A stretch of 64,000 nucleotides of DNA from CAYUNW01 sp964446235 (lineage in GTDB: Bacteria; Patescibacteriota; Microgenomatia; 2-02-FULL-39-11). Numbering within the stretch: the stretch's first letter is position 1; the number at the start of each line of letters is the position of its first letter. The position numbers were made by a program, and so were the translations under genes. This document shows, piece after piece, positions 34,254 through 42,762 of the stretch. The notes under the pieces are model-generated. The model was not told the origin of the DNA. It was given only the letters and a program-made list of their open reading frames with translations, and did no database searches. The DNA is taken from contig CAYUNW010000003.1 of NCBI GenBank assembly GCA_964446235.1, positions 54,130-118,129 of the forward strand. The letters are read 5' to 3'.

Positions 34254-34297
34254 TTGACACTCCCGTATAATAACTGTTACTGTTTCAGTAACTGTTA
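34254..34297 (+). promoter_or_regulatory. Promoter region with repeats upstream of FTR1-like gene
   Basis: TTGACA (34254-34259) and TATAAT (34266-34271) are both present, but only six bases apart, so they may belong to different promoters. Downstream are a direct repeat AACTGTTA (34272-34279 and 34290-34297) and the inverted repeat GTTACTG-TTT-CAGTAAC (34276-34292), a likely regulator site in front of a metal permease. Confidence 0.45.
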
Positions 34298-34302
34298 GTT
34301 AT

Positions 34303-35133
34303 ATGTTTACAGCATTTGTCATCATTTTCAGGGAAGTATTTGAAGCAGTTTTGATAGTCAGCCTGATTTCCTCATTGGTTATACCTATAGGCGGTGAGAA
34401 AAGCAGGAAAGTGATTCGATCTGCCGTAATCACCGGATTTATCTGTTCAGTTTTGCTGGTATTGATAGGGAGTCTGTTTGGCGGATTATTCCAGTCAGTT
34501 GTTTTTGCAAAATACCAGGAAATTACGGAAGGCGTTTTGATGCTGGTATCGGCGGCTTTCATAAGTTATATAGTGATCCATCTGCATGACCGGTTTTCCC
34601 CTGATCGTAAACAAGCTATAGAAAAAACCAAAAAAATTATTGCCGACAACGACTTGAAACAACTTTTCATTTTGGTTTTCATTTCGGTTTTCAGGGAAGG
34701 TTTCGAAGTTTTTCTATTTTTATTGTCCAGTTTTGTTTCCTTAAGACTTTCGGAAATTACCACAGCATTTGTTCTAGGACTTCTGGCCGCATTTATTTTT
34801 TATCTGGAATTTAAGACATTTTTCCAAAATACTTCTTACTCATACGGCTTTAAATTGGCAAATTTTCTCTTGATTCTCTTTTCAGCAGGACTGATCGCAC
34901 AAGGCATACATGAATTAGCAGAAGGTGGAGTATTGAGTGAATACTATAAACTGACAATACCGTTTCTTCCATTAAAAGGCAGTTTGTCGGCTGAGTTGAT
35001 AAAAACCATTACCGGATTAAGCAGAAACATGGATATTATCCAGATATTATCTTATATCGTGTATTTGACTATCATGATGAAATTGTTTTTTTGGAGAAAA
35101 AAAGAGATAATCAAAAGTAGTGTAAATAACTAA
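34303..35133 (+). CDS. FTR1-family iron permease
   Basis: 276 residues, seven TM helices. Both REXXE iron motifs are present: FREVFEAVLIV near the N terminus and FREGFEVFLFL in the middle. FTR1/EfeU permeases import iron. No EfeO/EfeB partner is adjacent, but a cupredoxin is encoded elsewhere in the window (12680). The promoter carries repeats that may bind an iron regulator. Confidence 0.88.
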   Translation: MFTAFVIIFREVFEAVLIVSLISSLVIPIGGEKSRKVIRSAVITGFICSVLLVLIGSLFGGLFQSVVFAKYQEITEGVLMLVSAAFISYIVIHLHDRFSPDRKQAIEKTKKIIADNDLKQLFILVFISVFREGFEVFLFLLSSFVSLRLSEITTAFVLGLLAAFIFYLEFKTFFQNTSYSYGFKLANFLLILFSAGLIAQGIHELAEGGVLSEYYKLTIPFLPLKGSLSAELIKTITGLSRNMDIIQILSYIVYLTIMMKLFFWRKKEIIKSSVNN

Positions 35134-35143
35134 AAAGCACGAA

Positions 35144-35713
35144 ATGAGGCTTTTCATATCCATTAATCCCGCTAGTGAAACAATTGAAAAGATTATGCTT
35201 TTGGTGAATACCTTAAAAGCAGATATTCCCCAACTTTCGTATACAAAGGCAGAAAATATCCATTTAACCCTGAAATTTTTGGGTGAAAGACAGGATTTTG
35301 AAAATCCTGAAACAATAAATAAACTTTCCAAAGCAATCGACGAAAGTGTTATGGGTGTTAAAAATTTTTCACTCAAATTTTTTTTATTAGGCTGTTTTGT
35401 CCATGAACAATTGATTGTTTACTTAAAAGGCGGGGATAATCCTGAATTGATTGCTTTAGTAGAGCATCTCAATGATAATCTTAAACGGTTGGATATACCA
35501 AGAGACAGTCGAATTTTCAGACCGCATATTACACTGGCCAGAGGAAAGAAACTGTCTTTTTTTGATGTGAAAAAAATAAGCAATAAAATCAAACTGTATA
35601 AATTGGAAAACTCCATTGAAATGAGCGTAAATAAGGTCAGTTTGATGCAAAGCGAGTTAAACGGAAACGGCTCGATTTATACCACCATAAATCATTCGGA
35701 TTTGTTGACTTGA
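35144..35713 (+). CDS. thpR: RNA 2',3'-cyclic phosphodiesterase / 2'-5' RNA ligase ThpR
   Basis: 189 residues of the 2H phosphoesterase family with the two catalytic HxTx motifs: HLTLKFLGE (about 43) and HITLARG (about 127). Opens 2',3'-cyclic phosphates or ligates tRNA halves in vitro. Ten nt after the FTR1 gene, so probably co-transcribed. Confidence 0.9.
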   Translation: MRLFISINPASETIEKIMLLVNTLKADIPQLSYTKAENIHLTLKFLGERQDFENPETINKLSKAIDESVMGVKNFSLKFFLLGCFVHEQLIVYLKGGDNPELIALVEHLNDNLKRLDIPRDSRIFRPHITLARGKKLSFFDVKKISNKIKLYKLENSIEMSVNKVSLMQSELNGNGSIYTTINHSDLLT

Positions 35714-35735
35714 GGGTGTACAATATCCATACCAT

Positions 35736-36281
35736 ATGAAGTTAATGTATCTGCTTCTGTTTGGAATACTGTTTCTTTTTACTACCGTAACAGCCTACGC
35801 TCAAAATGAATCCGGCCTTTATATGACCCCCAAGCCTTCGCCTTCTTTGGAATATGCCTTGCCATATCCGGGGATTTTACCTGATCACCCGTTGTATTTT
35901 ATGAAAAATATGCGCGATAAAATTCTGATTTTTTTCAGCCGGGACCTATTGAAAAAAAGCCAGCTTAAATTACTTTTATCAGATAAGCATTTGGTTATGG
36001 GACAAATTCTATCCGGTATGGGTAAAAATGAGCTTTCGGTAAAAACTCTAACACATGGAGAGAAATATCTGTTGGAGTCGGTTTATCATCTGTCTGAACT
36101 GAAAAAAACAGGTACAATTCCGGTCAATTTAACGGATAAATATGCATTGGCTGCCAAAAAACATCAGGAAGTGATAGTAGAAATGAAAGAGGGAACAAGT
36201 GACAACGATTTCCAAAAAGAATTAGTAGAGGTGTTCAATTTAAACGTTCAGGCATCAGAACAAATCAGCCTTTTGAAATAA
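35736..36281 (+). CDS. Exported DUF5667-like protein
   Basis: 181 residues with signal peptide (1-22, ending AYA). The mature part has the DUF5667 pattern: LPYPGILPDHPLYFMKNMRDKILIFFSRDLLKKSQLKLLLSDKHLVMGQIL, followed by helices with Lys/Glu. Function unknown. It is followed by a terminator. Confidence 0.72.
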   Translation: MKLMYLLLFGILFLFTTVTAYAQNESGLYMTPKPSPSLEYALPYPGILPDHPLYFMKNMRDKILIFFSRDLLKKSQLKLLLSDKHLVMGQILSGMGKNELSVKTLTHGEKYLLESVYHLSELKKTGTIPVNLTDKYALAAKKHQEVIVEMKEGTSDNDFQKELVEVFNLNVQASEQISLLK

Positions 36282-36366
36282 TACTTCATTTATTTTTTGA
36301 GTAGATTATTTATCCTTTGAATCGGGTAATATTTCACAAAATAATAGACCGTATTTCATATTTCGT

Positions 36367-36397
36367 GAAAAAACCATTTCCGAAGCTGGTTTTTTTA
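36367..36397 (+). terminator. Intrinsic terminator
   Basis: AAAAAACCA - loop of ten - TGGTTTTTTT, after the DUF5667-like gene and before the nrdR promoter. A second possible stem (TTTCAC...GTGAAA) lies just upstream. Confidence 0.55.
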
Positions 36398-36425
36398 TTG
36401 CTATCTTGTGATATAATTTGTTATA

Positions 36426-36478
36426 TTGACAGTGTCTATTTAGCGTTTTATTATAAATCACAACACTATCTATAGAGT
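36426..36478 (+). promoter_or_regulatory. nrdR-nrdJ promoter with two NrdR-box-like sites
   Basis: TTGACA (36426-36431) and TATTAT (36449-36454) with a 17-base spacer. A site close to the NrdR consensus (ACACWATATATWGTGT) lies at 36463-36478 at the transcription start (ACACTATCTATAGAGT), and a weaker one at 36431-36446 overlaps the -35. Their starts are 32 bases apart, about three helical turns, as in known NrdR regulons. Confidence 0.7.
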
Positions 36479-36487
36479 ACAGAGTGT

Positions 36488-36510
36488 TTCACGCGAAAGC
36501 GTGTTTTTTA
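36488..36510 (+). terminator. Hairpin with T-tract in the nrdR leader
   Basis: CACGC-GAAA-GCGTG (36490-36503) followed by six Ts, about 14 bases before the nrdR start codon. It could attenuate the operon or end a short RNA. Confidence 0.6.
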
Positions 36511-36523
36511 TGGCCAATTATTT

Positions 36524-36970
36524 ATGAAGTGTCCTTATTGCACCAATCACGATACGGAAGTTATAGAAACTAGAGACAGTGAGGATTATTCTACTACCAG
36601 AAGAAGAAGAGAATGTGCCAAATGCAATAAGAGATTCACTACATATGAAAGAGTCGAGTCAGTGCCTTTGATAGTGATAAAAAAAGACAGCCGTAAGGAG
36701 CAGTTTGACCGGGAGAAATTGAAACATGGAATTCTCAAAGCCGTTGAAAAAACAACAGTAGGAATTGAAGCGATAGAAAGAATTCTTGAAGAAGTGGAAA
36801 GGGAATTAAGGGGTTTGGACAGTGTGGAAGTAGAAAGTAAGAAAGTTGGACAGATGGTGGCAAACAGGCTGAAAAAAATTGACAAGGTTGCTTACATCAG
36901 GTTTGCTTCGGTATTTCGCCAGTTTGTCGATGTTGAAGATTTTGAAAAAGAATTACGGAAACTGCTTTAA
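36524..36970 (+). CDS. nrdR: Transcriptional regulator NrdR
   Basis: 148 residues: zinc ribbon CPYCTNHD...ECAKCNKRF and ATP-cone domain (LIVIKKDSRKEQFDREKLKHGILKAVEK). NrdR senses (d)ATP and represses ribonucleotide reductase genes. It is encoded 39 nt before nrdJ, and its own promoter carries two NrdR-box-like sites, so the operon should be autoregulated. Confidence 0.95.
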   Translation: MKCPYCTNHDTEVIETRDSEDYSTTRRRRECAKCNKRFTTYERVESVPLIVIKKDSRKEQFDREKLKHGILKAVEKTTVGIEAIERILEEVERELRGLDSVEVESKKVGQMVANRLKKIDKVAYIRFASVFRQFVDVEDFEKELRKLL

Positions 36971-37009
36971 ATTGCATTATAAATATTAAAAATATTTTAA
37001 ATATACAAT

Positions 37010-39346
37010 ATGAAACTGACAGGCATCCAAGAAAAAGTCTTCCTAGACAGATATTCTTTCAAAGATGAAAAAGGTAATCCTACAGAAAAAACACTCCTTC
37101 AGACATGGCGCAGGGTAGCAAACGGTATTTCTAAAAACGAGAAGTCCCCAAAAGCAAGAAAAGAATGGGAGAATAATTTCTTTGATGTAATGAAAGATTT
37201 CAAATTCGTACCCGGAGGCCGGATTCTATCCGGTGCTGGTACAGGTTATAATGTCACTTTTTACAACTGTTTTGTAATTCCTTCCCCTGTTGATTCCAGA
37301 GACGGTATTTTGGATACGCTTAAGCAGATGGTGGAAATTATGGCCAGAGGCGGTGGTGTAGGGATAAATTTATCTTCACTTCGTCCAAGAGGTGCCAGAG
37401 TCAAGAAAGTAAACGGTTTTTCTTCCGGTCCCTGTAATTGGGCTGAGCTATTTAGCGTTGCAACAAAAGATATTATTCAGCAGGGAGGCACCAGAAGAGG
37501 AGCTTTGATGCTGATGCTTTGGGATTGGCATCCGGATATTGAAGAGTTTATTACTGTTAAACAGGATTTATCAAGGATTAACGGAGCGAACTTATCGGTG
37601 TGTGTATCCGATGCTTTTATGGAAGCGGTCAAAAAAGACAAAGATTGGCAATTGGTTTTTCCGGATATTTCCGATCCTGAGTACGACAGAAAATGGGAAG
37701 GTTATATGGATGAGTGGATTAAGTTGGGTAAGAAAGTAAAAGTAGTAAAAACCATCAAAGCAAGAAAACTTTGGGATCTTATCTGTAATGCCGCCTGGAG
37801 GAGTGCTGAACCGGGTGTGGTCTTTATGGAAAGATATAACAAATGGTTCAATAATTGGTATTTCAACAAAGTAAACTGTGTAAATCCCTGCGGTGAAGAA
37901 GGTTTGCCGCCTTGGGGCGTATGTAATTTATGTTCAATAAATCTGTCAGCTCTTGTGACTGACGGTAAATTGGACTACAAAGAATTGGAAAAAATTGCCA
38001 AAGTGGGAGTACGTTTCCAAGATAATGTAATCGATGTAGACAGTTATGTTTTTCCCCAAATCAAGGAAGTACAACAAAATGGAGAAAGAAGAATTGGATT
38101 GGGGACTATGGGTTTGGCGGATGCCTTGATTAAGATGAAAGTGCGGTACGGTTCGGAGGAATCTATAAAAATCATCGATAAAATCTATAAGACCATAAGA
38201 GACGCCGCATATGAAGCCAGTGTGGAATTAGCTCGGGAAAAAGGACCTTTTCCAAAATTTAATGCTAAAAAACACCTCAAAGGATATTTTATCAAGAAAT
38301 TACCCAAAAAGATCCGTGATGGCATTAAAAAATACGGTATCAGAAATTCCGTTTTGCTACAGCAGGCGCCTACGGGTTCCACTTCGCTTTTGGCGGGTGT
38401 ATCAAGCGGAATAGAACCGGTATATGAGTTTTCATTTGTCAGAAGAGACAGGCTTGGGGAACATACCTTATTTCATCCGTTATTTGAGGAATGGAAAAAA
38501 ACTCATCCCAACGATCCTATTCCGGATTACTTCGTCTCTGCCAATGATTTAACTCCTGAAGATCATGTTAAAGTCCAGGCAAAAATCCAGGAATATGTAG
38601 ACGCATCCATTTCCAAAACAGTTAACGCACCAAATGCTCATACCGTTGAAGACGTAAAGAAACTATATACTTTGGCTTACGATTTGGGTTGCAAAGGAAT
38701 TACCTATATGAGAGACGGTAGCCGTCCGGGTGTGCTTGAGCGGGTAGTTGAGAAAAAGGAAGAAAAGAAACCAGAAACTCTTACCAAAACAAATGGAGAT
38801 GCAAGTTATATGCAGGTTGAACCCAGACCAATGATGGTGAAAGGAGCCACTTATCAAATAGAAACTCCGGTCGGGGCTGCTTTTGTGACGATAAATACCG
38901 ATATTGCCAATCAGCCATTGGAAGTCTTTGTCAATGTCGGCAAAGCCGGTTCAGATGTCACTGCAATGGCCGAGGCTATGGGCAGGCTTGCATCTTTAGT
39001 ACTTCGTATACATACCCATATCACACCTCTTGAGAGGGCTAAACAGATTTTCAACCAGCTTATCGGTATCGGAGGATCAAAATCATTGGGTTTTGGTGAT
39101 AAAAGAGTCAGGTCACTGCCTGATGCGGTAGCAAAAGTTATAGCTATGCATTGCGGGTTCAAAGTGAAAAACGGTAACGGACATATTAAACCACTGGAAT
39201 CAATGCCGGAGATCCCAATTCTTACCCAGCAGTCTTTAGTAGCGGAAGCGTCGGAATATGACCTTTGTCCTTCCTGCGGTGAAGCGGCTCTTGCGTATGA
39301 GGAAGGCTGTAAAAAGTGTTATAGCTGTGGATATTCTGAGTGCTAA
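37010..39346 (+). CDS. nrdJ: Adenosylcobalamin-dependent ribonucleotide reductase, class II
   Basis: 778 residues. Class II features: FVPGGRILSGAGTG and YNCFVI (first active-site Cys region), NPCGEEGLPPWGVCNLCSINLSAL, QQAPTGSTSLLAGVSSGIEP, and a C-terminal Cys-rich tail CPSCGEAALAYEEGCKKCYSCGYSEC for redox exchange or zinc. Reduces ribonucleotides using AdoCbl. The following gene makes AdoCbl. No class I or III reductase is in the window, so this may be the cell's only source of dNTP reduction (inference). Confidence 0.95.
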   Translation: MKLTGIQEKVFLDRYSFKDEKGNPTEKTLLQTWRRVANGISKNEKSPKARKEWENNFFDVMKDFKFVPGGRILSGAGTGYNVTFYNCFVIPSPVDSRDGILDTLKQMVEIMARGGGVGINLSSLRPRGARVKKVNGFSSGPCNWAELFSVATKDIIQQGGTRRGALMLMLWDWHPDIEEFITVKQDLSRINGANLSVCVSDAFMEAVKKDKDWQLVFPDISDPEYDRKWEGYMDEWIKLGKKVKVVKTIKARKLWDLICNAAWRSAEPGVVFMERYNKWFNNWYFNKVNCVNPCGEEGLPPWGVCNLCSINLSALVTDGKLDYKELEKIAKVGVRFQDNVIDVDSYVFPQIKEVQQNGERRIGLGTMGLADALIKMKVRYGSEESIKIIDKIYKTIRDAAYEASVELAREKGPFPKFNAKKHLKGYFIKKLPKKIRDGIKKYGIRNSVLLQQAPTGSTSLLAGVSSGIEPVYEFSFVRRDRLGEHTLFHPLFEEWKKTHPNDPIPDYFVSANDLTPEDHVKVQAKIQEYVDASISKTVNAPNAHTVEDVKKLYTLAYDLGCKGITYMRDGSRPGVLERVVEKKEEKKPETLTKTNGDASYMQVEPRPMMVKGATYQIETPVGAAFVTINTDIANQPLEVFVNVGKAGSDVTAMAEAMGRLASLVLRIHTHITPLERAKQIFNQLIGIGGSKSLGFGDKRVRSLPDAVAKVIAMHCGFKVKNGNGHIKPLESMPEIPILTQQSLVAEASEYDLCPSCGEAALAYEEGCKKCYSCGYSEC

Positions 39347-39354
39347 TTTTATAA

Positions 39355-39888
39355 ATGAAGATTTATACCAAAAAAGGTGACAGCGGTGAGACATCGCTTT
39401 TTGGGGGTAAGAAAGTCGCAAAAAATCATCCTCTGATATGTGCTTACGGGACTATAGATGAATTGAATAGTCTGATAGGATTTTTATCATCATTTCTTAA
39501 AGAAAAACAAATAGCCGATTTTTTACTTAAAATCCAAAATGATTTAATGATTATCTCTTCATTTTTATCGGGCAGTAAAATCGAAATTGATAAAATCGTT
39601 GATAGAATAACAGAAATGGAGAAAAACATCGATGTTTATTGGGGAAAATTACCAATACTTAAAAACTTCATTATTCCATCCGGTAGTCAATTATCTACTT
39701 TAATTCATTTGGTTAGGTCTGTAACCAGAAGAGCTGAAAGGGAAGTAGTAACATTATCTAAATCTGAAAGTGATACATTGTTGATTATAAAATACTTAAA
39801 TAGATTATCGGACTATTTTTTTGTGTTGGCGAGACGCCAAAATTTTAAGGATAAAAAAGAAGAAATAATCTGGAAGAAAACGTTTTGA
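39355..39888 (+). CDS. ATP:cob(I)alamin adenosyltransferase, PduO type
   Basis: 177 residues: YTKKGDSGETSLFGGKKVAK (ATP-binding N terminus), AYGTIDELNSLIGFL, and RSVTRRAEREVVTL...LNRLSDYFFVLAR. It converts cobalamin to the adenosyl form needed by NrdJ, encoded 8 nt upstream. The last codons and stop lie inside the 5' strand of the cobalamin riboswitch P1 helix. Confidence 0.95.
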   Translation: MKIYTKKGDSGETSLFGGKKVAKNHPLICAYGTIDELNSLIGFLSSFLKEKQIADFLLKIQNDLMIISSFLSGSKIEIDKIVDRITEMEKNIDVYWGKLPILKNFIIPSGSQLSTLIHLVRSVTRRAEREVVTLSKSESDTLLIIKYLNRLSDYFFVLARRQNFKDKKEEIIWKKTF

Positions 39889-40034
39889 AAGATCAAGGAA
39901 CTTTGCGAAAATCAAAGACTGTGCCGCAACGGTTAGAGTCCGGAACTTGCTTTCAAATAACAATCCCGAGCAGGAAAAAATATTAAATTATCTTTTAATA
40001 CGGATACCTCTCGGGTTTGCCGGGAGGTTTTTTT
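39884..40034 (+). promoter_or_regulatory. Cobalamin riboswitch with SD-sequestering terminator
   Basis: P1 pairs TTTGAAAG (39884-39891) with CTTTCAAA (39950-39957); CAAG/CTTG follows inside. A conserved core is visible: GGAA, a CTTTG-loop-CAAAG helix (39901-39917), then ACTGTGCCGCAAC and AGTCCGGAACTTGC. The region between the last two is very short, like the truncated class-II AdoCbl form. The platform has CCTCTCGG...CCGGGAGG plus seven Ts, ending at ATG 40035; the stem buries the Shine-Dalgarno GGGAGG. CCCGAG (39965-39970) can pair with CTCGGG (40010-40015) as the alternative fold. Confidence 0.85.
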
Positions 40035-42266
40035 ATGCTGGAGATGATGACAGTTGCCGTTGCGCAACAAACAACAAATATTGGGGATCATGAGCTGTCT
40101 ACAGCTCGTGCAGGTGCGGTTATAGACAGGTTAAATAAAGATAATTTTTCCCAGAATAAATCAGTATCTGCCATGGCTACAGATTTACGGACATTTGAAG
40201 ATGAATTTAGCGCAGACGCACAAGTAATCAATCAAATTAACCTTAAGATTGGTCGAGGAGTAGAAGTTAGAAATAAATTGTCAGGGAGAACAGAAAAGGT
40301 AGACACATTACTTTCGCTGCAAGGAGAACCTGCAGAAGTATGGATTGATGAGAAAGAAGAGGACGGCCGGACGTATCAGGAATTACTTAGTAAATATCAT
40401 ATTATCGCCTCAGGGGGAAATGATATTACCACTGTTTGGGCGAGTTACCGGGATGAAAATCAAGTTAATGCAGGTCAAAACAACCGCTTATATAAAGCCG
40501 AAAGACATGGTGATACGGTTACTTTAACATCCTATACTATCGGAGGTAGCCGGGATAGTACGTGGCGGTTATTGGATAATTTAGCAGGAAAAAAAGTTGA
40601 CAGGAGTGAGGATATTATTTCAGAAACACTGGTTTTTTCGGAAAATGAAACTCCAACGCATCAAGCTGTTTTTGAAGCGTATGTACATTCTTTGGATTAT
40701 TGGCAAAAGGTGAGAGGAGCAACATATATCCAAAAAATGCGAAGTGAATCGAAAATATCTGATGAAGAAAGACAAGCTCAGGCAATGGAGAAAGAAGAGC
40801 TGTATGTCAGGCTTCTTAGGGAACAAGTGGCCAACGATAAGGACTTGAAGACCGCTTTTGCCTTAGTAGCACAGGCAGTAGTATCTCTTGTGGAGGATAG
40901 TTTTGAACAGTATCAAGCTCAGACCTCGTCTAGTCGAGCGGTTAGATTACAATTTCCTCAAACTGGTTATTCTTTTGTAGGAGTTCAAATTGTTGAAAAT
41001 AAAGACAAACAAAGCATCGAACTAGGATATGCGGAAAAAGATGAAGATCTTGGTTTAGCGGAAAAGAGGGTTATTAAAAATTTAACTTATTCTATAGAAG
41101 AAAAAAATTTTGCAGAATTTAGTGATCACGAGGGTAGAGTTGATAATCCCGCCTTTCAGGGATTAGTATATATCTTGGGAGAGATAGATAGGCTTACAGG
41201 GAAGGATTCGGTTGAAAACGCAGCTGTTTTGAAATCTTCAAATATTCCTTCAAAAAAGACTGATTTTGATACGGATCAAGAAAATACCGTTAGTTTTTTT
41301 GATGCGCCTGAGTCAGTTTTATCAATAAAAGCAGTTGCCGAAGTTGTCAGAAATGATTATCAATTACCAGATCAAATAGTGACCTTATTTTGGCAGAATT
41401 TTGCAACGGCATCATGGTTAGATACTGCTTTGGGTAATTTTGATAATATTGCAGATGTTAAGGACGGAGATTTAGTCGATTTATCTGATGATTTTTCTCC
41501 GATTGATAAACCAGTTTCTTTGGTTAGTGAGAGTGAGAGCGATTTTGAATTAACAGTAAGTTTAGTGGAGCTTTTTTCAACAGAATTTAGCGGTATTGAA
41601 AATCTTCAAAAAGTGTTTACTATCCTTGAAAAACTAACTAACGAAGTTATTACTTCATGGCAGATAAAAATGCCGGATCAAGCGCCAGACAGTGATGAAA
41701 TTATTGCGGTTACTAATTTGGTTTTTTTGCATAAAATTAAATCGATATCAAACCTGGATAAAAAAGGCAAACAATTGATAGATTTATTGATTTTTTATCA
41801 GTTAAGCTACCTTTTCAGTATGGATAGAACTGCCAATACGTTTTCTTTAGAGCAAAAAAGAATTTTCCAACAGATTTTGTCAAGCAGGATACTGGTTGAA
41901 TTTAGCCGCCGGCAGACAATGGAATTGGAGCAATTGTTGACAAGAACATTAATTCATGAAGGATATTCAAAAGATGAAAATATGAGATTAAAAATTTTGT
42001 TGGCTAAAATTTATCAGATATTAATCAAAAACAATAAAGATTTACTGGGAGAAAAGAAAGAAAAAAAAGATGAAGCATTTCTTTCCCCTTACGATGATTG
42101 GATGAGTGGTTTGGAAAAAGGAAAGACAGTTTCATCTTTAAATTGCTATATTAAGCCAATATTAATAAGCGGCGTGATCTTTGATTACCATGAAAATTTA
42201 TTTATTAGAATGTATGCATTGTTCCAGTTGTCATTTATCAACCGATATGTCAAAATAATCATATAA
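40035..42266 (+). CDS. Large protein of unknown function under cobalamin riboswitch control
   Basis: 743 residues, mostly helical and acidic, with no signal peptide and no recognised motif. ATG 40035 is chosen because GGGAGG (40022-40027) is correctly spaced; a TTG at 40017 would start inside the terminator stem. It is the first gene after the riboswitch, followed at 3 nt by the DUF4430 protein, so a link to corrinoid handling is expected but not shown. The last ~40 residues turn hydrophobic (KPILISGVIFDYHENLFIRMYALFQLSFI). Long middle sections resemble no known family to me. Confidence 0.6.
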   Translation: MLEMMTVAVAQQTTNIGDHELSTARAGAVIDRLNKDNFSQNKSVSAMATDLRTFEDEFSADAQVINQINLKIGRGVEVRNKLSGRTEKVDTLLSLQGEPAEVWIDEKEEDGRTYQELLSKYHIIASGGNDITTVWASYRDENQVNAGQNNRLYKAERHGDTVTLTSYTIGGSRDSTWRLLDNLAGKKVDRSEDIISETLVFSENETPTHQAVFEAYVHSLDYWQKVRGATYIQKMRSESKISDEERQAQAMEKEELYVRLLREQVANDKDLKTAFALVAQAVVSLVEDSFEQYQAQTSSSRAVRLQFPQTGYSFVGVQIVENKDKQSIELGYAEKDEDLGLAEKRVIKNLTYSIEEKNFAEFSDHEGRVDNPAFQGLVYILGEIDRLTGKDSVENAAVLKSSNIPSKKTDFDTDQENTVSFFDAPESVLSIKAVAEVVRNDYQLPDQIVTLFWQNFATASWLDTALGNFDNIADVKDGDLVDLSDDFSPIDKPVSLVSESESDFELTVSLVELFSTEFSGIENLQKVFTILEKLTNEVITSWQIKMPDQAPDSDEIIAVTNLVFLHKIKSISNLDKKGKQLIDLLIFYQLSYLFSMDRTANTFSLEQKRIFQQILSSRILVEFSRRQTMELEQLLTRTLIHEGYSKDENMRLKILLAKIYQILIKNNKDLLGEKKEKKDEAFLSPYDDWMSGLEKGKTVSSLNCYIKPILISGVIFDYHENLFIRMYALFQLSFINRYVKIII

Positions 42267-42269
42267 ATT

Positions 42270-42743
42270 ATGCCAAAACAAACTAAACTGATTATCATTT
42301 TTTCGTTTTTAATCGCTGTGTTGGTAGCTGTCGGGCAGTTAGTGATAGGAAAATCTTGGATAAGTGAAAAATTGGGAATTGGCGAGAATAATTCTTACAA
42401 ATACCAAAATGAGGCAAGTGTAAATATTGAACCGACGCCTTTACCAAAACCTATTATCGTTGAAGTTGATTTCGGCCAAAACGGCCAAAAAATAACCGGA
42501 GAGTCGGAAGGTGATAATGCTCTCAAAGTACTTGAATATGTTGCCGAAAAAGAGAATTTAAAGGTAGAAACAGAAGTTTATAAGTTCGGCTCAATGGTAA
42601 TAGCAATCGGCGATAAAAAGAATACGGATAAAGAATATTGGTCTTATTATGTAAACGATCAAGCTGGACAGATAGCCTCTGATTATTTCGGTGTATATCC
42701 CGGTGATAAAGTCATCTGGAGGTATACAAAAAGCTCCCAATAA
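42270..42743 (+). CDS. Anchored transcobalamin C-terminal-like (DUF4430) protein
   Basis: 157 residues: N-terminal TM (LIIIFSFLIAVLVAVGQLVIG), a short Pro linker (PTPLPKP) and a domain matching DUF4430 in style: VEVDFGQNGQKITGESEGDNALKVLEYVAEKENLKVETE...EYWSYYVNDQAG...YPGDKVIWRYT. This fold is the C-terminal cobalamin-binding domain type of transcobalamin and intrinsic factor. Its place behind a cobalamin riboswitch supports a surface corrinoid-binding role. It precedes an S-component-like gene. Confidence 0.8.
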   Translation: MPKQTKLIIIFSFLIAVLVAVGQLVIGKSWISEKLGIGENNSYKYQNEASVNIEPTPLPKPIIVEVDFGQNGQKITGESEGDNALKVLEYVAEKENLKVETEVYKFGSMVIAIGDKKNTDKEYWSYYVNDQAGQIASDYFGVYPGDKVIWRYTKSSQ

Positions 42744-42762
42744 ATTTATCATCATAAATAAC

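Noticed and set aside
42190..42258. Small ORF MKIYLLECMHCSSCHLSTDMSK overlapping the end of the 743-aa gene, with a CxxCH motif
   Set aside because: Only 22 residues, wholly inside another gene, without ribosome site; the CxxCH is probably chance.
42691..42762. N-terminal extension of the S-component-like protein
   Set aside because: It would overlap the DUF4430 gene by 53 nt and adds a non-membrane tail not typical of the family.
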